Part shown: piece after piece, positions 17,692 to 26,349 of the stretch
Layout: each line of letters opens with the position of its first letter
Numbering within the stretch: position 1 is the first letter of the stretch
Origin: Mycolicibacterium nivoides
Lineage (GTDB): Bacteria; Actinomycetota; Actinomycetes; Mycobacteriales; Mycobacteriaceae
Length of the DNA stretch: 64,000 nucleotides
Direction: 5' to 3'
Assembly (NCBI RefSeq): GCF_003855255.1
Contig: NZ_CP034072.1
Coordinates: 3,446,198 to 3,510,197, forward strand
Notes under the pieces: generated by a model
Databases searched by the model: none
Seen by the model: the letters and a program-made list of their open reading frames with translations, nothing else
Told to the model about the DNA's origin: nothing
Position numbers and translations under genes: made by a program

Positions 17692-19610
17692 CGGCGCTGC
17701 ACCTCCGCCCCGAGATACGGTGGCTCGCCCACTTCGTCGATGGCCGCACGCTCGGCCTGCCCGCGCTGCAACCGGCCCAGCTCCTCGTCGTCCTCCCATT
17801 CGCAACTGCGCTCGCTCGCGTCGTCGAGTTGGTCATCGGCGGCCAGCAGGTAGCGGTATTGCGGTACCCGCGTGAGCAATTCGGTGTGCGTCCCGATGTG
17901 GGTGATGGTGCCGTCCTGCAACAGCGCGACCTGGTCGGCCAGCAGCACGGTCGACGCGCGGTGCGCCACGATGATGCCCGTCACCCCGCGCAGGACACGC
18001 CCGAGCGCCTCCGTCACCACGGCCTCGGTATGCACGTCCAGCGCCGACAGCGTGTCGTCGAGCACCAGGATCTTGGGTGCCGCCAGGATCGCGCGGGCCA
18101 GCGAAAGACGTTGGCGCTGACCACCGGACAGGCTCATACCCTGCTCGCCGATCCGGGTGTCCAGGCCGAACGGCAGGTCGTATACGAACTGTGCGGCCGC
18201 GATCTCGATGGCCTGGCCCAACTGCTCGTCGGTGGCATCGGCACGGCCCAGCCGCAGGTTCTCCGCCACCGACATCGAGAACAGCGTCGGATCCTCGAAC
18301 GCGGTGGCCACGGCCTGCCGGAGCACGGGCAGGCTCAGCTCCCGGATGTCGCGGCCGTCGATCAGGATCTGGCCTTCGGTGACGTCGTACAGCCGCGAGA
18401 ACAACGCGGCCAGTACCGATTTGCCCGAGCCGGTCGCGCCGACGAGCGCCAGCGTCTGCCCCGGTTCCACCACAACGTTGACGTGGCGCAAAGCCCAATT
18501 GTCCGGCCCGCCGGGCCGGGCCCGTGCCCCCTCATCAGGGAACTTGAAGCCCACATCCCGCAGCTCCAACCGCCCACCGCGCGGCGCCTGCGACACCGGG
18601 CCGTCGGCGATGTCGATCGGGGAATCGAAGATCTCGGCGATCCGGTTGGCCGCGGTGAACGACTCCTGGGTCATCGACAGCAGGAAACCGAGCGAGGCGA
18701 TCGGCCACACCAGCGACAGCATCATCGTGATGAAGGCAACCAGGGTGCCCATCGTGACGTGGCCGTGGCCCGCCGCGTACGCGCCGAAGCCCAGCACCAC
18801 GATCAGCGTGAGGTTGGGGATGACCTCCAGCAGCGTCCAGAACTTCGCCGACACACTCACCCTGGCGAACTGCGTCTCGTAGAGCTGCGTGGCCTGTTCG
18901 TCGAACCGGTCGAAGACGTAGTCCTCGCGGCCGAAGGCCTTGACCACCCGCAGCCCGAGAGCGGCCTCCTCGACATGGGTTGCGACGTGGCCGGTCTGGT
19001 CCTGCGCCAGCCGCGACAACCGGGTGTACTCCCGCTCGAAATGCAGCACGGTCAGCGTGATCGGCACGATCGACACCAGCACCACCACACCCAGCGGCCA
19101 GTACATCGCCAGCAGGATCGACGTCACCACGACGATCTGCAGGGTGTTGAGGATCAGGAACACCAGCCCGAAGGACAGGAACCGGCGGATCGTGGACAGG
19201 TCGTTCATCACCCGCGACAGCAGCTGCCCTGACTGCCAGCGGCTGTGGAAGCTCATCGGCAGGATCTGCAGCCGCGCGTAGAGATCCTTGCGGATGTCGG
19301 CCTCGACGCCCATGGTGGCGCGCGCGACCATCCAGCGCCTGATGAACCACAGCACGGCCTCCGAGATGCCGACCGCCACCGCGGCCGAACCCAGTACCCA
19401 CAGCCCGTGCGGATCCTGGTGGCGCACCGGACCGTCGATCACGGCCTTGGTCATCAGCGGAATCGCCACCGTCGCGGCCAGGCTGACCACCGCGACCACG
19501 ATCATGATGATCCAGCGGGTCCGGTACGGCAGCAGATAAGGCAACAGCCGCCACAGATCTGAACTGGTCCGGATCCGCTTCGGTGATGGGGCGATCGCGG
19601 GTTGACTCAC
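17688..19610 (-). CDS. ABC exporter half-transporter, subunit 1 with degenerate ATP site
   Basis: 640 aa: six-helix exporter domain (about residues 20-320), then an ATPase domain with Walker A GATGSGKS, canonical signature LSGGQRQR and H-loop AHRAST. Walker B is ILVLDDTLSALD, with Asp where the catalytic Glu is expected. In heterodimeric exporters this marks the subunit contributing the weak site. A charged C-terminal tail of about 50 residues follows the ATPase. GTG 19610 is the start. It is the first gene of the pair and 36 bases downstream of a third ABC exporter gene. Confidence 0.88.
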   Translation of the reverse strand: MSQPAIAPSPKRIRTSSDLWRLLPYLLPYRTRWIIMIVVAVVSLAATVAIPLMTKAVIDGPVRHQDPHGLWVLGSAAVAVGISEAVLWFIRRWMVARATMGVEADIRKDLYARLQILPMSFHSRWQSGQLLSRVMNDLSTIRRFLSFGLVFLILNTLQIVVVTSILLAMYWPLGVVVLVSIVPITLTVLHFEREYTRLSRLAQDQTGHVATHVEEAALGLRVVKAFGREDYVFDRFDEQATQLYETQFARVSVSAKFWTLLEVIPNLTLIVVLGFGAYAAGHGHVTMGTLVAFITMMLSLVWPIASLGFLLSMTQESFTAANRIAEIFDSPIDIADGPVSQAPRGGRLELRDVGFKFPDEGARARPGGPDNWALRHVNVVVEPGQTLALVGATGSGKSVLAALFSRLYDVTEGQILIDGRDIRELSLPVLRQAVATAFEDPTLFSMSVAENLRLGRADATDEQLGQAIEIAAAQFVYDLPFGLDTRIGEQGMSLSGGQRQRLSLARAILAAPKILVLDDTLSALDVHTEAVVTEALGRVLRGVTGIIVAHRASTVLLADQVALLQDGTITHIGTHTELLTRVPQYRYLLAADDQLDDASERSCEWEDDEELGRLQRGQAERAAIDEVGEPPYLGAEVQRR

Positions 19611-19646
19611 TGGATCAATCTTCCCATCAAGGGCAAACGATTAACC

Positions 19647-21536
19647 TCATGCCGCCGGGACCTCCTCGGAGAACTGCGTGTCGTACAGCTCGGCGTAGCG
19701 GCCACCACGGGCGAGCAACTCGCGGTGGGTGCCGCGTTCGACGATGCGACCATCCTCGACGACCAGGATGAGATCGGCGGCGCGAACCGTGGACAACCGG
19801 TGCGCGATGACGATCGAGGTGCGCCCGCCCAGTGCCTCGGCGAGGGCCTGCTGGACGGCGGCCTCCGAGGCCGAGTCCAGCGACGCCGTCGCCTCATCGA
19901 GCACCACCACCCGTGATCGTCCCAACAGCAGGCGCGCGATGGTCAACCGCTGCCGCTGTCCTCCGGACAGACGGTATCCGCGCTCACCGACAACCGTGTC
20001 CAAGCCGTCGGGCATCGCCGCGACCACATCGTCGAGCCGCGCCCGGCGCAGCGCCTCCCAGAGTTGGTCTTCGGACGCGTCCGGAGCCGCGAGCAACAGG
20101 TTCGAGCGGATCGACTCGTGGAACAGGTGCCCGTCCTGGGTCACCATGCCCACGGTGTCCTTGAGCGACGCGAACGTCACGTCCCGCACGTCGGCACCGT
20201 TGAGCTTGATGGAACCGGAGTCGACGTCGTAGAGCCGGGCCAGCAGCGACGCGATGGTCGACTTGCCCGCCCCCGACGATCCGACCAGCGCCACCATCTG
20301 CCCGGGCCGCGCCGCGAACGAGATGCCGTGCAGCACCTCGTCACCACCGCGGTCGTCCAACGTCGCCACTTCTTCCAGTGAGGCCAGCGACACCTTCTCC
20401 GCCGAGGGGTAGGAGAACCGGACGTGGTCGAACTCGATATCAACAGGCCCGGCCGGCACTCCAATGGCATCGGGTTCCTCGGCGATCAGCGGCACCAGGT
20501 CGAGCACCTCGAAAACCCGCTCGAATGACACCAGGGCGCTGGCGATCTCGACCCGCGCGTTGGCCAGCGCGGTCAGCGGCGCATACAGCCGGGTCAACAG
20601 CAGCGCCAGTGACACCACCGCGCCGGCCTGCAACTGCCCGCCGATCGCCAGCACACCGCCCAGCCCGTAGACCAATGCCAGCGCGAGCGCCGACATCAGC
20701 GTCAGCGAGTTCATGAACGTCGACTGCAGCATCGCCGTGCGCACCCCGATGTCGCGCACCCGGTCGGCGCGCGCCGCGAACTCGTCGGACTCGGTCTCCG
20801 GGCTGCCGAACAACTTGACCAGGGTGGCCCCCGGGGCCGAGAACCGCTCGGTCATCTGGGTGTTCATCGTGGCGTTGTGCGTGGCCGCCTCCCGGGACAG
20901 CCCGGCCATCCGGGTGCCTATGCGACGGGCGGGCAGCACGAACAACGGCAGCAGGGCCAACGACAGCAGGGTGATCTGCCACGAGATGCTGAGCATCACG
21001 ACCAGCGTCAACGTCAGGGTCACCAGGTTCGCGACGATGCCCGAGAGCGTGTCGGAGAACGCCCGTTGCGCCCCGATCACGTCGTTACCCAGGCGGCTCA
21101 CCAATGCGCCCGTCCGGGTGCGGGTGAAGAACGCCACCGGCATGCGTTGCACGTGGTCGAACACCGCGGTGCGCAGATCCAGGATCAGACCTTCGCCGAT
21201 GTTCGACGACAGCCACCTGGTCAGCAGGGCCACCGCAGCTTCGGCGACGGCCACCGCGGCGATCACCGCGGCCAGCAGCACCACCGTCGACGCCGGGCCG
21301 CCCTGCGTGATCGCGTCCACCACCCGGCCGGCCAGCACCGGTGTCGTCACCGTCAGCAGCGCACTGACCACGCTGATCGCGACGAACCCGCCAAGCCTGC
21401 GGTGGTGGCGCGCCGAGAACCGCCAGATCCGCGACAGCAGCCGCCGGTCGGCCAGCGCGCGCAGGTCACCGTCGCGCGCATGCGCCTGCCGGTACAGCGA
21501 CTGCCTGGCCACTGTTTCCATATTCATGAGCATCAC
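19647..21536 (-). CDS. ABC exporter half-transporter with complete ATP site
   Basis: 629 aa: exporter membrane domain (about residues 45-350), then an ATPase with Walker A GSSGAGKST, signature LSGGQRQR, Walker B VVVLDEATASLD and H-loop AHRLST. All catalytic residues are present, so it could work as a homodimer. A 35-residue insertion-like loop before Walker A (around EKVSLASLEEVATLDDRGG) is unusual. Start choice is uncertain: GTG 21536, ATG 21533, ATG 21527 and ATG 21521 are all in frame. It heads a run of three exporter genes and is divergent from prrA. Substrate unknown. Confidence 0.86.
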   Translation of the reverse strand: MMLMNMETVARQSLYRQAHARDGDLRALADRRLLSRIWRFSARHHRRLGGFVAISVVSALLTVTTPVLAGRVVDAITQGGPASTVVLLAAVIAAVAVAEAAVALLTRWLSSNIGEGLILDLRTAVFDHVQRMPVAFFTRTRTGALVSRLGNDVIGAQRAFSDTLSGIVANLVTLTLTLVVMLSISWQITLLSLALLPLFVLPARRIGTRMAGLSREAATHNATMNTQMTERFSAPGATLVKLFGSPETESDEFAARADRVRDIGVRTAMLQSTFMNSLTLMSALALALVYGLGGVLAIGGQLQAGAVVSLALLLTRLYAPLTALANARVEIASALVSFERVFEVLDLVPLIAEEPDAIGVPAGPVDIEFDHVRFSYPSAEKVSLASLEEVATLDDRGGDEVLHGISFAARPGQMVALVGSSGAGKSTIASLLARLYDVDSGSIKLNGADVRDVTFASLKDTVGMVTQDGHLFHESIRSNLLLAAPDASEDQLWEALRRARLDDVVAAMPDGLDTVVGERGYRLSGGQRQRLTIARLLLGRSRVVVLDEATASLDSASEAAVQQALAEALGGRTSIVIAHRLSTVRAADLILVVEDGRIVERGTHRELLARGGRYAELYDTQFSEEVPAA

Positions 21537-21611
21537 CGTAAAACCTGAACAATTATTGAGGTCAAAGACTTCCCGGGCGCCTGCGCGATTCGTCGTTGTT
21601 CATCGGGCAAG

Positions 21612-22331
21612 ATGGCGGTTATGGATAGCGCTACCGGTGGCATGGCCTCGCCCCGGGTCCTCGTCGTTGACGACGACCCTGACGTGCTCGCCTCGCTGGA
21701 ACGCGGGCTGCGGCTGTCCGGGTTCACCGTCTCTACGGCCGTGGACGGGGCCGAAGCGCTGCGCAGCGCCACCGAGACCCGCCCGGACGCGATCGTGCTC
21801 GACATCAACATGCCCGTACTCGACGGCGTCAGTGTGGTGACCGCGTTGCGCGCGATGGACAACGACGTCCCGGTCTGCGTGCTCTCGGCCCGCAGCAGCG
21901 TCGACGACCGCGTGGCCGGCCTGGAGGCCGGCGCCGACGACTACCTGGTCAAACCGTTCGTGTTGCAGGAGCTGGTGGCCCGGGTCAAGGCCCTGCTGCG
22001 CCGCCGCGGCGCGTCGGCCACCTTCTCGTCCGAGACCATCCAGGTCGGCCCGCTGGAGGTCGACATCCCGGGCCGCCGCGCCCGCGTCAACGGGGTGGAC
22101 GTGGACCTGACCAAACGCGAGTTCGACCTGCTGGCCGTGCTCGCCGAGCACAAGACCGCCGTGCTGTCCCGCGCACAGTTGCTGGAACTGGTCTGGGGCT
22201 ACGACTTCGCCGCCGACACCAACGTGGTGGACGTGTTCATCGGGTACCTGCGCCGCAAACTCGAGGCCGGTGGCGCGCCGCGGCTGCTGCACACCGTCCG
22301 CGGGGTCGGATTCGTCCTCAGGACGCAGTAG
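21612..22331 (+). CDS. prrA: Two-component response regulator PrrA
   Basis: 239 aa OmpR/PhoB-type regulator. The receiver domain (about residues 14-125) has the acidic pair VVDDDPD, phosphoacceptor Asp64 in [11 protein letters not shown], and the Lys of DYLVKPFV. The C-terminal winged helix includes [20 protein letters not shown] and [15 protein letters not shown]. The sequence is almost identical to M. tuberculosis PrrA (Rv0903c), a growth-essential regulator there, also linked in M. smegmatis to nitrogen and respiratory control. Start is ATG 21612 or 21621. prrB begins 2 bases after its stop. Confidence 0.97.
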   Translation: MAVMDSATGGMASPRVLVVDDDPDVLASLERGLRLSGFTVSTAVDGAEALRSATETRPDAIVLDINMPVLDGVSVVTALRAMDNDVPVCVLSARSSVDDRVAGLEAGADDYLVKPFVLQELVARVKALLRRRGASATFSSETIQVGPLEVDIPGRRARVNGVDVDLTKREFDLLAVLAEHKTAVLSRAQLLELVWGYDFAADTNVVDVFIGYLRRKLEAGGAPRLLHTVRGVGFVLRTQ

Positions 22332-22333
22332 GA

Positions 22334-23674
22334 ATGAGGCCGCTGACCCGGATCTTCCGCCGCACGCCGTCGCTGCGGACCCGGGTCGCGTTCGCCACCG
22401 CCATCGGCGCGGCGATCGTCGTCGTCATCGTCGGAACCATCGTCTGGGTCGGCATCACCAACGACCGCAAGGAACGCCTGGACCGGCGCCTCGACGAGGC
22501 CGCCGGCTTCGCCATCCCGTTCCTGCCGCGCGGCCTCGGCGAGATCCCCCGCTCCCCGAGCGACGAGGACGCCGTGATCACCGTGCGCCAGGCCGGAAAC
22601 GTCTCGTCGAACTCGAATGTGATCCTGCCCGAGCTGCCCGACGGCTACGCCGACACCTACATCGACGGTGTGCGCTGGCGGGTACGCACCGTGCAGATCC
22701 CCGCCCCCGGACCCATGTGGGTGGCAGTCGGCGCGACGTACGACGCCACCATCGCCGACACCAACAACCTGCACCGCCGGGTGCTCATCATCTGCGTGTT
22801 CGCCGTCGGCGCGGCCACCGTGCTGGGCTGGGTGCTGGCCGCGTTCGCGGTCCGCCCGCTCAAACGGCTGGCCGAGCAGACTCGCGAGATCGAGGCGGGC
22901 GACGAGGCCCCCGACGTCGAGGTACGCGGCGCCAGCGAGGCCGTCGAGATCGCCGATGCCGTCAACGGCATGCTGCAGCGCATCTGGAAGGAACAGGACC
23001 GCACCAAGGCCGCGTTGACCTCGGCCCGCGACTTCGCCTCGGTGTCCGCCCACGAGTTGCGCACCCCGCTCACCGCGATGCGGACCAACCTGGAGGTCCT
23101 GTCGACCCTTGACCTGGCCGACGACCAACGCAAGGAAGTGGTCGGCGATGTCATCCGCACCCAGTCGCGGATCGAGGCCACCCTCGGCGCCCTGGAACGC
23201 CTCGCCCAGGGGGAACTGACCACCACCGACGACCACGTCACCGTCGACATCACCGAACTGCTCGACCGCGCCGCCCACGACGCCATGCGGGTCTACCCCG
23301 ACCTCGAGGTCTCCCTGGCGCCCTCGCCGACCGTGATCATCATCGGGCTGCCGACCGGACTGCGGCTGGCGGTGGACAACGCGATCGCCAACGCGGTGAA
23401 GCACGGCGGTGCCACCCGGGTGCAGTTGTCGGCGGTGAGCTCGCGTGAGGGCGTGGAGATCGCGGTCGACGACGACGGCGTGGGTGTGCCCGAGGAAGAA
23501 CGCGAAATGGTGTTCGACCGGTTCTCGCGTGGGTCGACCGCGTCGCGGTCGGGCTCCGGACTGGGACTCGCACTCGTGGCCCAGCAAGCCGACCTGCACG
23601 GCGGCACAGCGACTCTGGAATCAAGCCCGCTGGGCGGAGCGCGGCTGCTGTTACGCCTGCCCGGTCCGCACTAG
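22334..23674 (+). CDS. prrB: Two-component sensor histidine kinase PrrB
   Basis: 446 aa membrane kinase, partner of PrrA. A first helix (about residues 19-42), an extracellular sensor region (about 45-150), a second helix (about 152-175), HAMP, then dimerisation/phosphoacceptor with His240 in SAHELRTPL. The ATPase part has NAIANAVKHGG, DDDGVGVPEEER and GSGLGLALV. Matches M. tuberculosis Rv0902c in sequence and position. Starts 2 bases after prrA. The signal it senses is not visible. Confidence 0.97.
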   Translation: MRPLTRIFRRTPSLRTRVAFATAIGAAIVVVIVGTIVWVGITNDRKERLDRRLDEAAGFAIPFLPRGLGEIPRSPSDEDAVITVRQAGNVSSNSNVILPELPDGYADTYIDGVRWRVRTVQIPAPGPMWVAVGATYDATIADTNNLHRRVLIICVFAVGAATVLGWVLAAFAVRPLKRLAEQTREIEAGDEAPDVEVRGASEAVEIADAVNGMLQRIWKEQDRTKAALTSARDFASVSAHELRTPLTAMRTNLEVLSTLDLADDQRKEVVGDVIRTQSRIEATLGALERLAQGELTTTDDHVTVDITELLDRAAHDAMRVYPDLEVSLAPSPTVIIIGLPTGLRLAVDNAIANAVKHGGATRVQLSAVSSREGVEIAVDDDGVGVPEEEREMVFDRFSRGSTASRSGSGLGLALVAQQADLHGGTATLESSPLGGARLLLRLPGPH

Positions 23675-23694
23675 AAATGGTCCCGTCAATACGG

Positions 23695-23752
23695 CGAGCA
23701 GACGCTTAGGTACCCCGCCGTTGGCGTTTCCGGGTACCGCCGCGTCTGCTCG
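23695..23752. repeat. Long palindromic element at convergent gene ends, copy 2
   Basis: CGAGCAGACGC (23695-23705) pairs with GCGTCTGCTCG (23742-23752). Inside these, GGTACCC (23709-23715) pairs with GGGTACC (23732-23738). A three-base bulge separates the stems on each side, with a 16-base loop. It occupies the gap between convergent prrB and arfC. It shares the GCGAGCAGAC core with the element at 15751-15817. Confidence 0.75.
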
Positions 23753-23766
23753 CGCGTCTTGTGTTG

Positions 23767-24366
23767 TTACTTCTTGTCGCGCTGGGACTTACCGCTGTCC
23801 CAGCGGTTGAACCCGGCACTCTCGGCGGATTCGACGTCGGCGAACCAGATCTCGGCGATGGTCACCGAGTAGGACGGGCTCTCCGGCGAGTGATAGAGCA
23901 TCGAATCCTCGTTGCCCTTGATCAGATAACCCGTCGGGGTGCCCGCACCCGAGACCCGGACCGAACCGGCACCGTACGGCGTCTCCTCGACGACCTTGAC
24001 GTCGTCATCGGCCGCCTCGTGGGCACCTCCGCCTGAGGCGAACTTGGCCGCCCCTGCGGCGCCGGCGGCAGCCGCACCGGCCGCCGCGGCACCGCCGCTG
24101 ACTTTGGGCAGCTGCGTGGTGGGCTCGTCGCCTGAGCCGACCCGGGGCAGCTTGGTCGTGGCGTCATCGGCGACAGCCGTTGCGGCACCAGCTGTTCCGC
24201 CGACGGCCGCGGCCTTACCACCAGCTCCGGCCGCGGCGTCGGGACGACGCCCCAGAGCGCCGTACACCGGCACCTCCCGCTTCACCCTGCGCAGGGTCAA
24301 CGCCAGCGTCAGTACCAGCCCGAGCACAAAGGCCAGGGCCATCAACCACCAGTTCACATCGCTCAT
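23767..24366 (-). CDS. arfC: ArfC-like membrane-anchored protein
   Basis: 199 aa with an N-terminal membrane helix (about residues 6-25), then a long Ala/Gly-rich linker containing two similar TTKLPRV/TTQLPKV segments. A C-terminal conserved part follows (GYLIKGNEDSMLYHSPESPS; IAEIWFADVESAESAGFNRW). Third gene of the arfABC operon (Rv0901 in M. tuberculosis), linked there to ammonia release and acid adaptation. ATG 24366 overlaps the arfB stop by four bases. The linker is low-complexity, so its length probably varies between species. Confidence 0.88.
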   Translation of the reverse strand: MSDVNWWLMALAFVLGLVLTLALTLRRVKREVPVYGALGRRPDAAAGAGGKAAAVGGTAGAATAVADDATTKLPRVGSGDEPTTQLPKVSGGAAAAGAAAAGAAGAAKFASGGGAHEAADDDVKVVEETPYGAGSVRVSGAGTPTGYLIKGNEDSMLYHSPESPSYSVTIAEIWFADVESAESAGFNRWDSGKSQRDKK

Positions 24367-24518
24367 CGTCGTGCTCCAATCTCACGCGAGCCGGGCAGTT
24401 CGGCGAACGCCTCTTCCTCACTGGTGGGCTTGACGGTCACCACTGAAATCAGCCAGGCCACCAGCGACCCCACCACGAACGCGAGCAGATACCACAACCA
24501 TTGGATTACGAAGTCCAT
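24363..24518 (-). CDS. arfB: ArfB-like small membrane protein
   Basis: 51 aa with one hydrophobic helix (about residues 5-25, beginning MDFVIQWLWYLLAFVVG) and a charged tail containing TSEEEAFAELPGSRE. It sits between arfA and arfC, exactly where Rv0900 lies in M. tuberculosis. AGGGAG lies about 8 bases before ATG 24518, giving a good ribosome site. Its TGA overlaps the arfC ATG. Confidence 0.88.
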   Translation of the reverse strand: MDFVIQWLWYLLAFVVGSLVAWLISVVTVKPTSEEEAFAELPGSREIGARR

Positions 24519-24529
24519 GTCGAATCTCC

Positions 24530-25573
24530 CTAATTGACCGTGATCTCGACGCGGCGGTTCTGCGCCTTGCCTTCGGGGGTGTCATTGCTGGCGATCGGAT
24601 TCGCCGAACCCGCGCCGGACGACGTCACGTGATCGGCCGCCAGACCCTGCGAAACCAGATAGTCGGCAACAGCTTTGGCGCGGTTGCCGCTCAGCGGGAT
24701 GTTGATGGCGTCATTGCCCGAGCTGTCGGTGTAACCGGTAACGGCCACCTTTGCGCCTTCGCACGACTTGAGCTTGTCGGCCACCTGCGACAACAACTGC
24801 TGCGAGGACGGGGCCACAGCGAACCCGTCGGTGCTGAAGTTGATCGGCGTCTTCAACAGAGCGCTGACATCGCCCTGCAACACCGCGCACGGTCCGGGTG
24901 TGCCACCGGGAGCACCCGGTGCACCGGGAGCCGGAGGCGCGGGGGCAGCCGGAGCGGCCGCGACCTGAATGTTGTTGACGAGCTTGATGTTCGGCCAGGC
25001 CGCCTTGGCAGCCGCCTCGACCGCGTCGCGCACCTGCGCCGACGGTGCCGTACCGGTCAGTGTCAGCGTGTCACCGTCGATGCTGAAGTTGAAATCCGGA
25101 ATATCGGCCGAGGCGTCGAACACCTTGCCCAGTGCCGACACATCGGGGGTGCTCACACCCGGACGCAGATTCAGGTTGTCGATCAGATTGACGTCCGCAC
25201 CGAACTTTCCGCGCAACCAGTCCAACAGCGAGGTCTTGGCGGCCGCGTCGGGCAGATCACCGGTGAGGGTGAAGTCGTTGCCGTTACGGGTGATCGACAA
25301 CGGCGCGAACGAAAGGTTCGGCAAATTGACATTGGGCGCGTTGACGTCCGGGGCATTCACATCCGGAGCGGTCAATGTCGCCGTGGGATTCACATCGGGA
25401 CGAGTGACATCAGCGTTCTTGTCCGAGCGGTCGAGTCCGCCCCACCCGATCAGCCCCAGCAACAATGGAACTACCGCCAGCGCCAGCAACCAACCCAAAC
25501 CGGGTGGTCGCCGATACAACTTGGAGGCTGTTTGCCAGCCTGTGATTGTCCGAGATTCGTCCGAACCCGACAT
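24530..25573 (-). CDS. arfA: OmpATb/ArfA envelope protein (BON plus OmpA-like domains)
   Basis: 347 aa. Order: cytosolic N-terminus, one membrane helix (about residues 28-48), a linker with repeated PDVN units, a BON-type region with two related halves (about 85-205), a Pro/Ala linker, and an OmpA-like peptidoglycan-binding domain (about 230-347; VAVTGYTDSSGNDAINIPLS, NRRVEITVN). Homologous to Rv0899 of M. tuberculosis. First gene of arfABC, linked to growth at low pH. ATG 25573 is favoured over GTG 25582 because AGGGAG ends 8 bases before the ATG but touches the GTG. Confidence 0.93.
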   Translation of the reverse strand: MSGSDESRTITGWQTASKLYRRPPGLGWLLALAVVPLLLGLIGWGGLDRSDKNADVTRPDVNPTATLTAPDVNAPDVNAPNVNLPNLSFAPLSITRNGNDFTLTGDLPDAAAKTSLLDWLRGKFGADVNLIDNLNLRPGVSTPDVSALGKVFDASADIPDFNFSIDGDTLTLTGTAPSAQVRDAVEAAAKAAWPNIKLVNNIQVAAAPAAPAPPAPGAPGAPGGTPGPCAVLQGDVSALLKTPINFSTDGFAVAPSSQQLLSQVADKLKSCEGAKVAVTGYTDSSGNDAINIPLSGNRAKAVADYLVSQGLAADHVTSSGAGSANPIASNDTPEGKAQNRRVEITVN

Positions 25574-25691
25574 TTTGGGCACTCCCTGAAGTCGACGAAC
25601 AGTTATCTACAGCAGCGAAACAGGTTGACGGTAGCAGCAAATGGAAATTGACGGTTAGGTTCGGCCAATACCTTCCGAACGCATGGAAACG

Positions 25692-26054
25692 TCAGCGGGC
25701 GGCGAGCAGGTCGATCACGAAGATCAGCGTCTTGCCCGAAAGCCGATGCCCCGAGCCCGCCGGACCATATGCCTGCGCCGGCGGAATGACGAGCTGGCGC
25801 CGACCGCCGACCCGCATCCCGGGAATTCCGTCCTGCCAGCCCTGAATTAGGCCCCGCAATGGAAATTCAATGGATTCTCCGCGATTCCAGGAGCTGTCGA
25901 ACTCCTCACCGGAGTCGTATTCGACGCCCACATAGTGCACCTCGACGGTGCCACCGGGCACCGCCTCGGGGCCGTCGCCGACCACCAGGTCGGTGACGAC
26001 CAATTCAGTGGGGGCAGGTCCGTCCGGAAACTCGATGTCTGGTTTTGTACTCAC
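25692..26054 (-). CDS. FKBP-type peptidyl-prolyl cis-trans isomerase
   Basis: 120 aa single FKBP domain. Recognisable core: VEVHYVGVEYDSGEEFDSSW, LIQGWQDGIPGMRVGGRRQL, IPPAQAYGP and LIFVIDLL. It catalyses proline isomerisation during folding; no signal peptide, so cytosolic. GTG 26054 is preferred over the upstream frame because it matches the short N-terminus usual for actinobacterial FKBPs. The divergent DUF2630 gene starts only 31 bases away, so one or both transcripts are probably nearly leaderless. Confidence 0.92.
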   Translation of the reverse strand: MSTKPDIEFPDGPAPTELVVTDLVVGDGPEAVPGGTVEVHYVGVEYDSGEEFDSSWNRGESIEFPLRGLIQGWQDGIPGMRVGGRRQLVIPPAQAYGPAGSGHRLSGKTLIFVIDLLAAR

Positions 26055-26085
26055 CGGATCAACGGTAGTCCGGCAGACTGGTTGT

Positions 26086-26334
26086 GTGGCCAAAGATCAG
26101 GACATCCTCGGCGAAGTTCACCGGCTCGTTGCCGAGGAGCAGGAGCTCCGGACCAAACTGCAGCGCCGGGAAATCGACGAATCCGAAGAGCAACAACGAC
26201 TGAGATCGCTGGAAGTCGCCCTCGACCAGTGTTGGGACCTGTTGCGGCAGCGCCGTGCGCTGCGTGACACGGGACAGGACCCGGGCCTGGCCGAGAAACG
26301 GGACGCCGACGAGGTCGAAGGCTATCGAGGCTGA
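26086..26334 (+). CDS. DUF2630 family small protein (Rv0898c-like)
   Basis: 82 aa, highly charged and predicted all-helical, possibly coiled-coil (VHRLVAEEQELRTKLQRREI; RLRSLEVALDQCWDLLRQRR). Matches the conserved actinobacterial DUF2630 family; its M. tuberculosis counterpart Rv0898c has the same neighbours. GTG 26086 chosen; no ribosome site visible. The downstream oxidoreductase starts 15 bases after its stop, so they are probably cotranscribed. Function unknown. Confidence 0.85.
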   Translation: MAKDQDILGEVHRLVAEEQELRTKLQRREIDESEEQQRLRSLEVALDQCWDLLRQRRALRDTGQDPGLAEKRDADEVEGYRG

Positions 26335-26349
26335 CCGGCAGGGCGTGGC

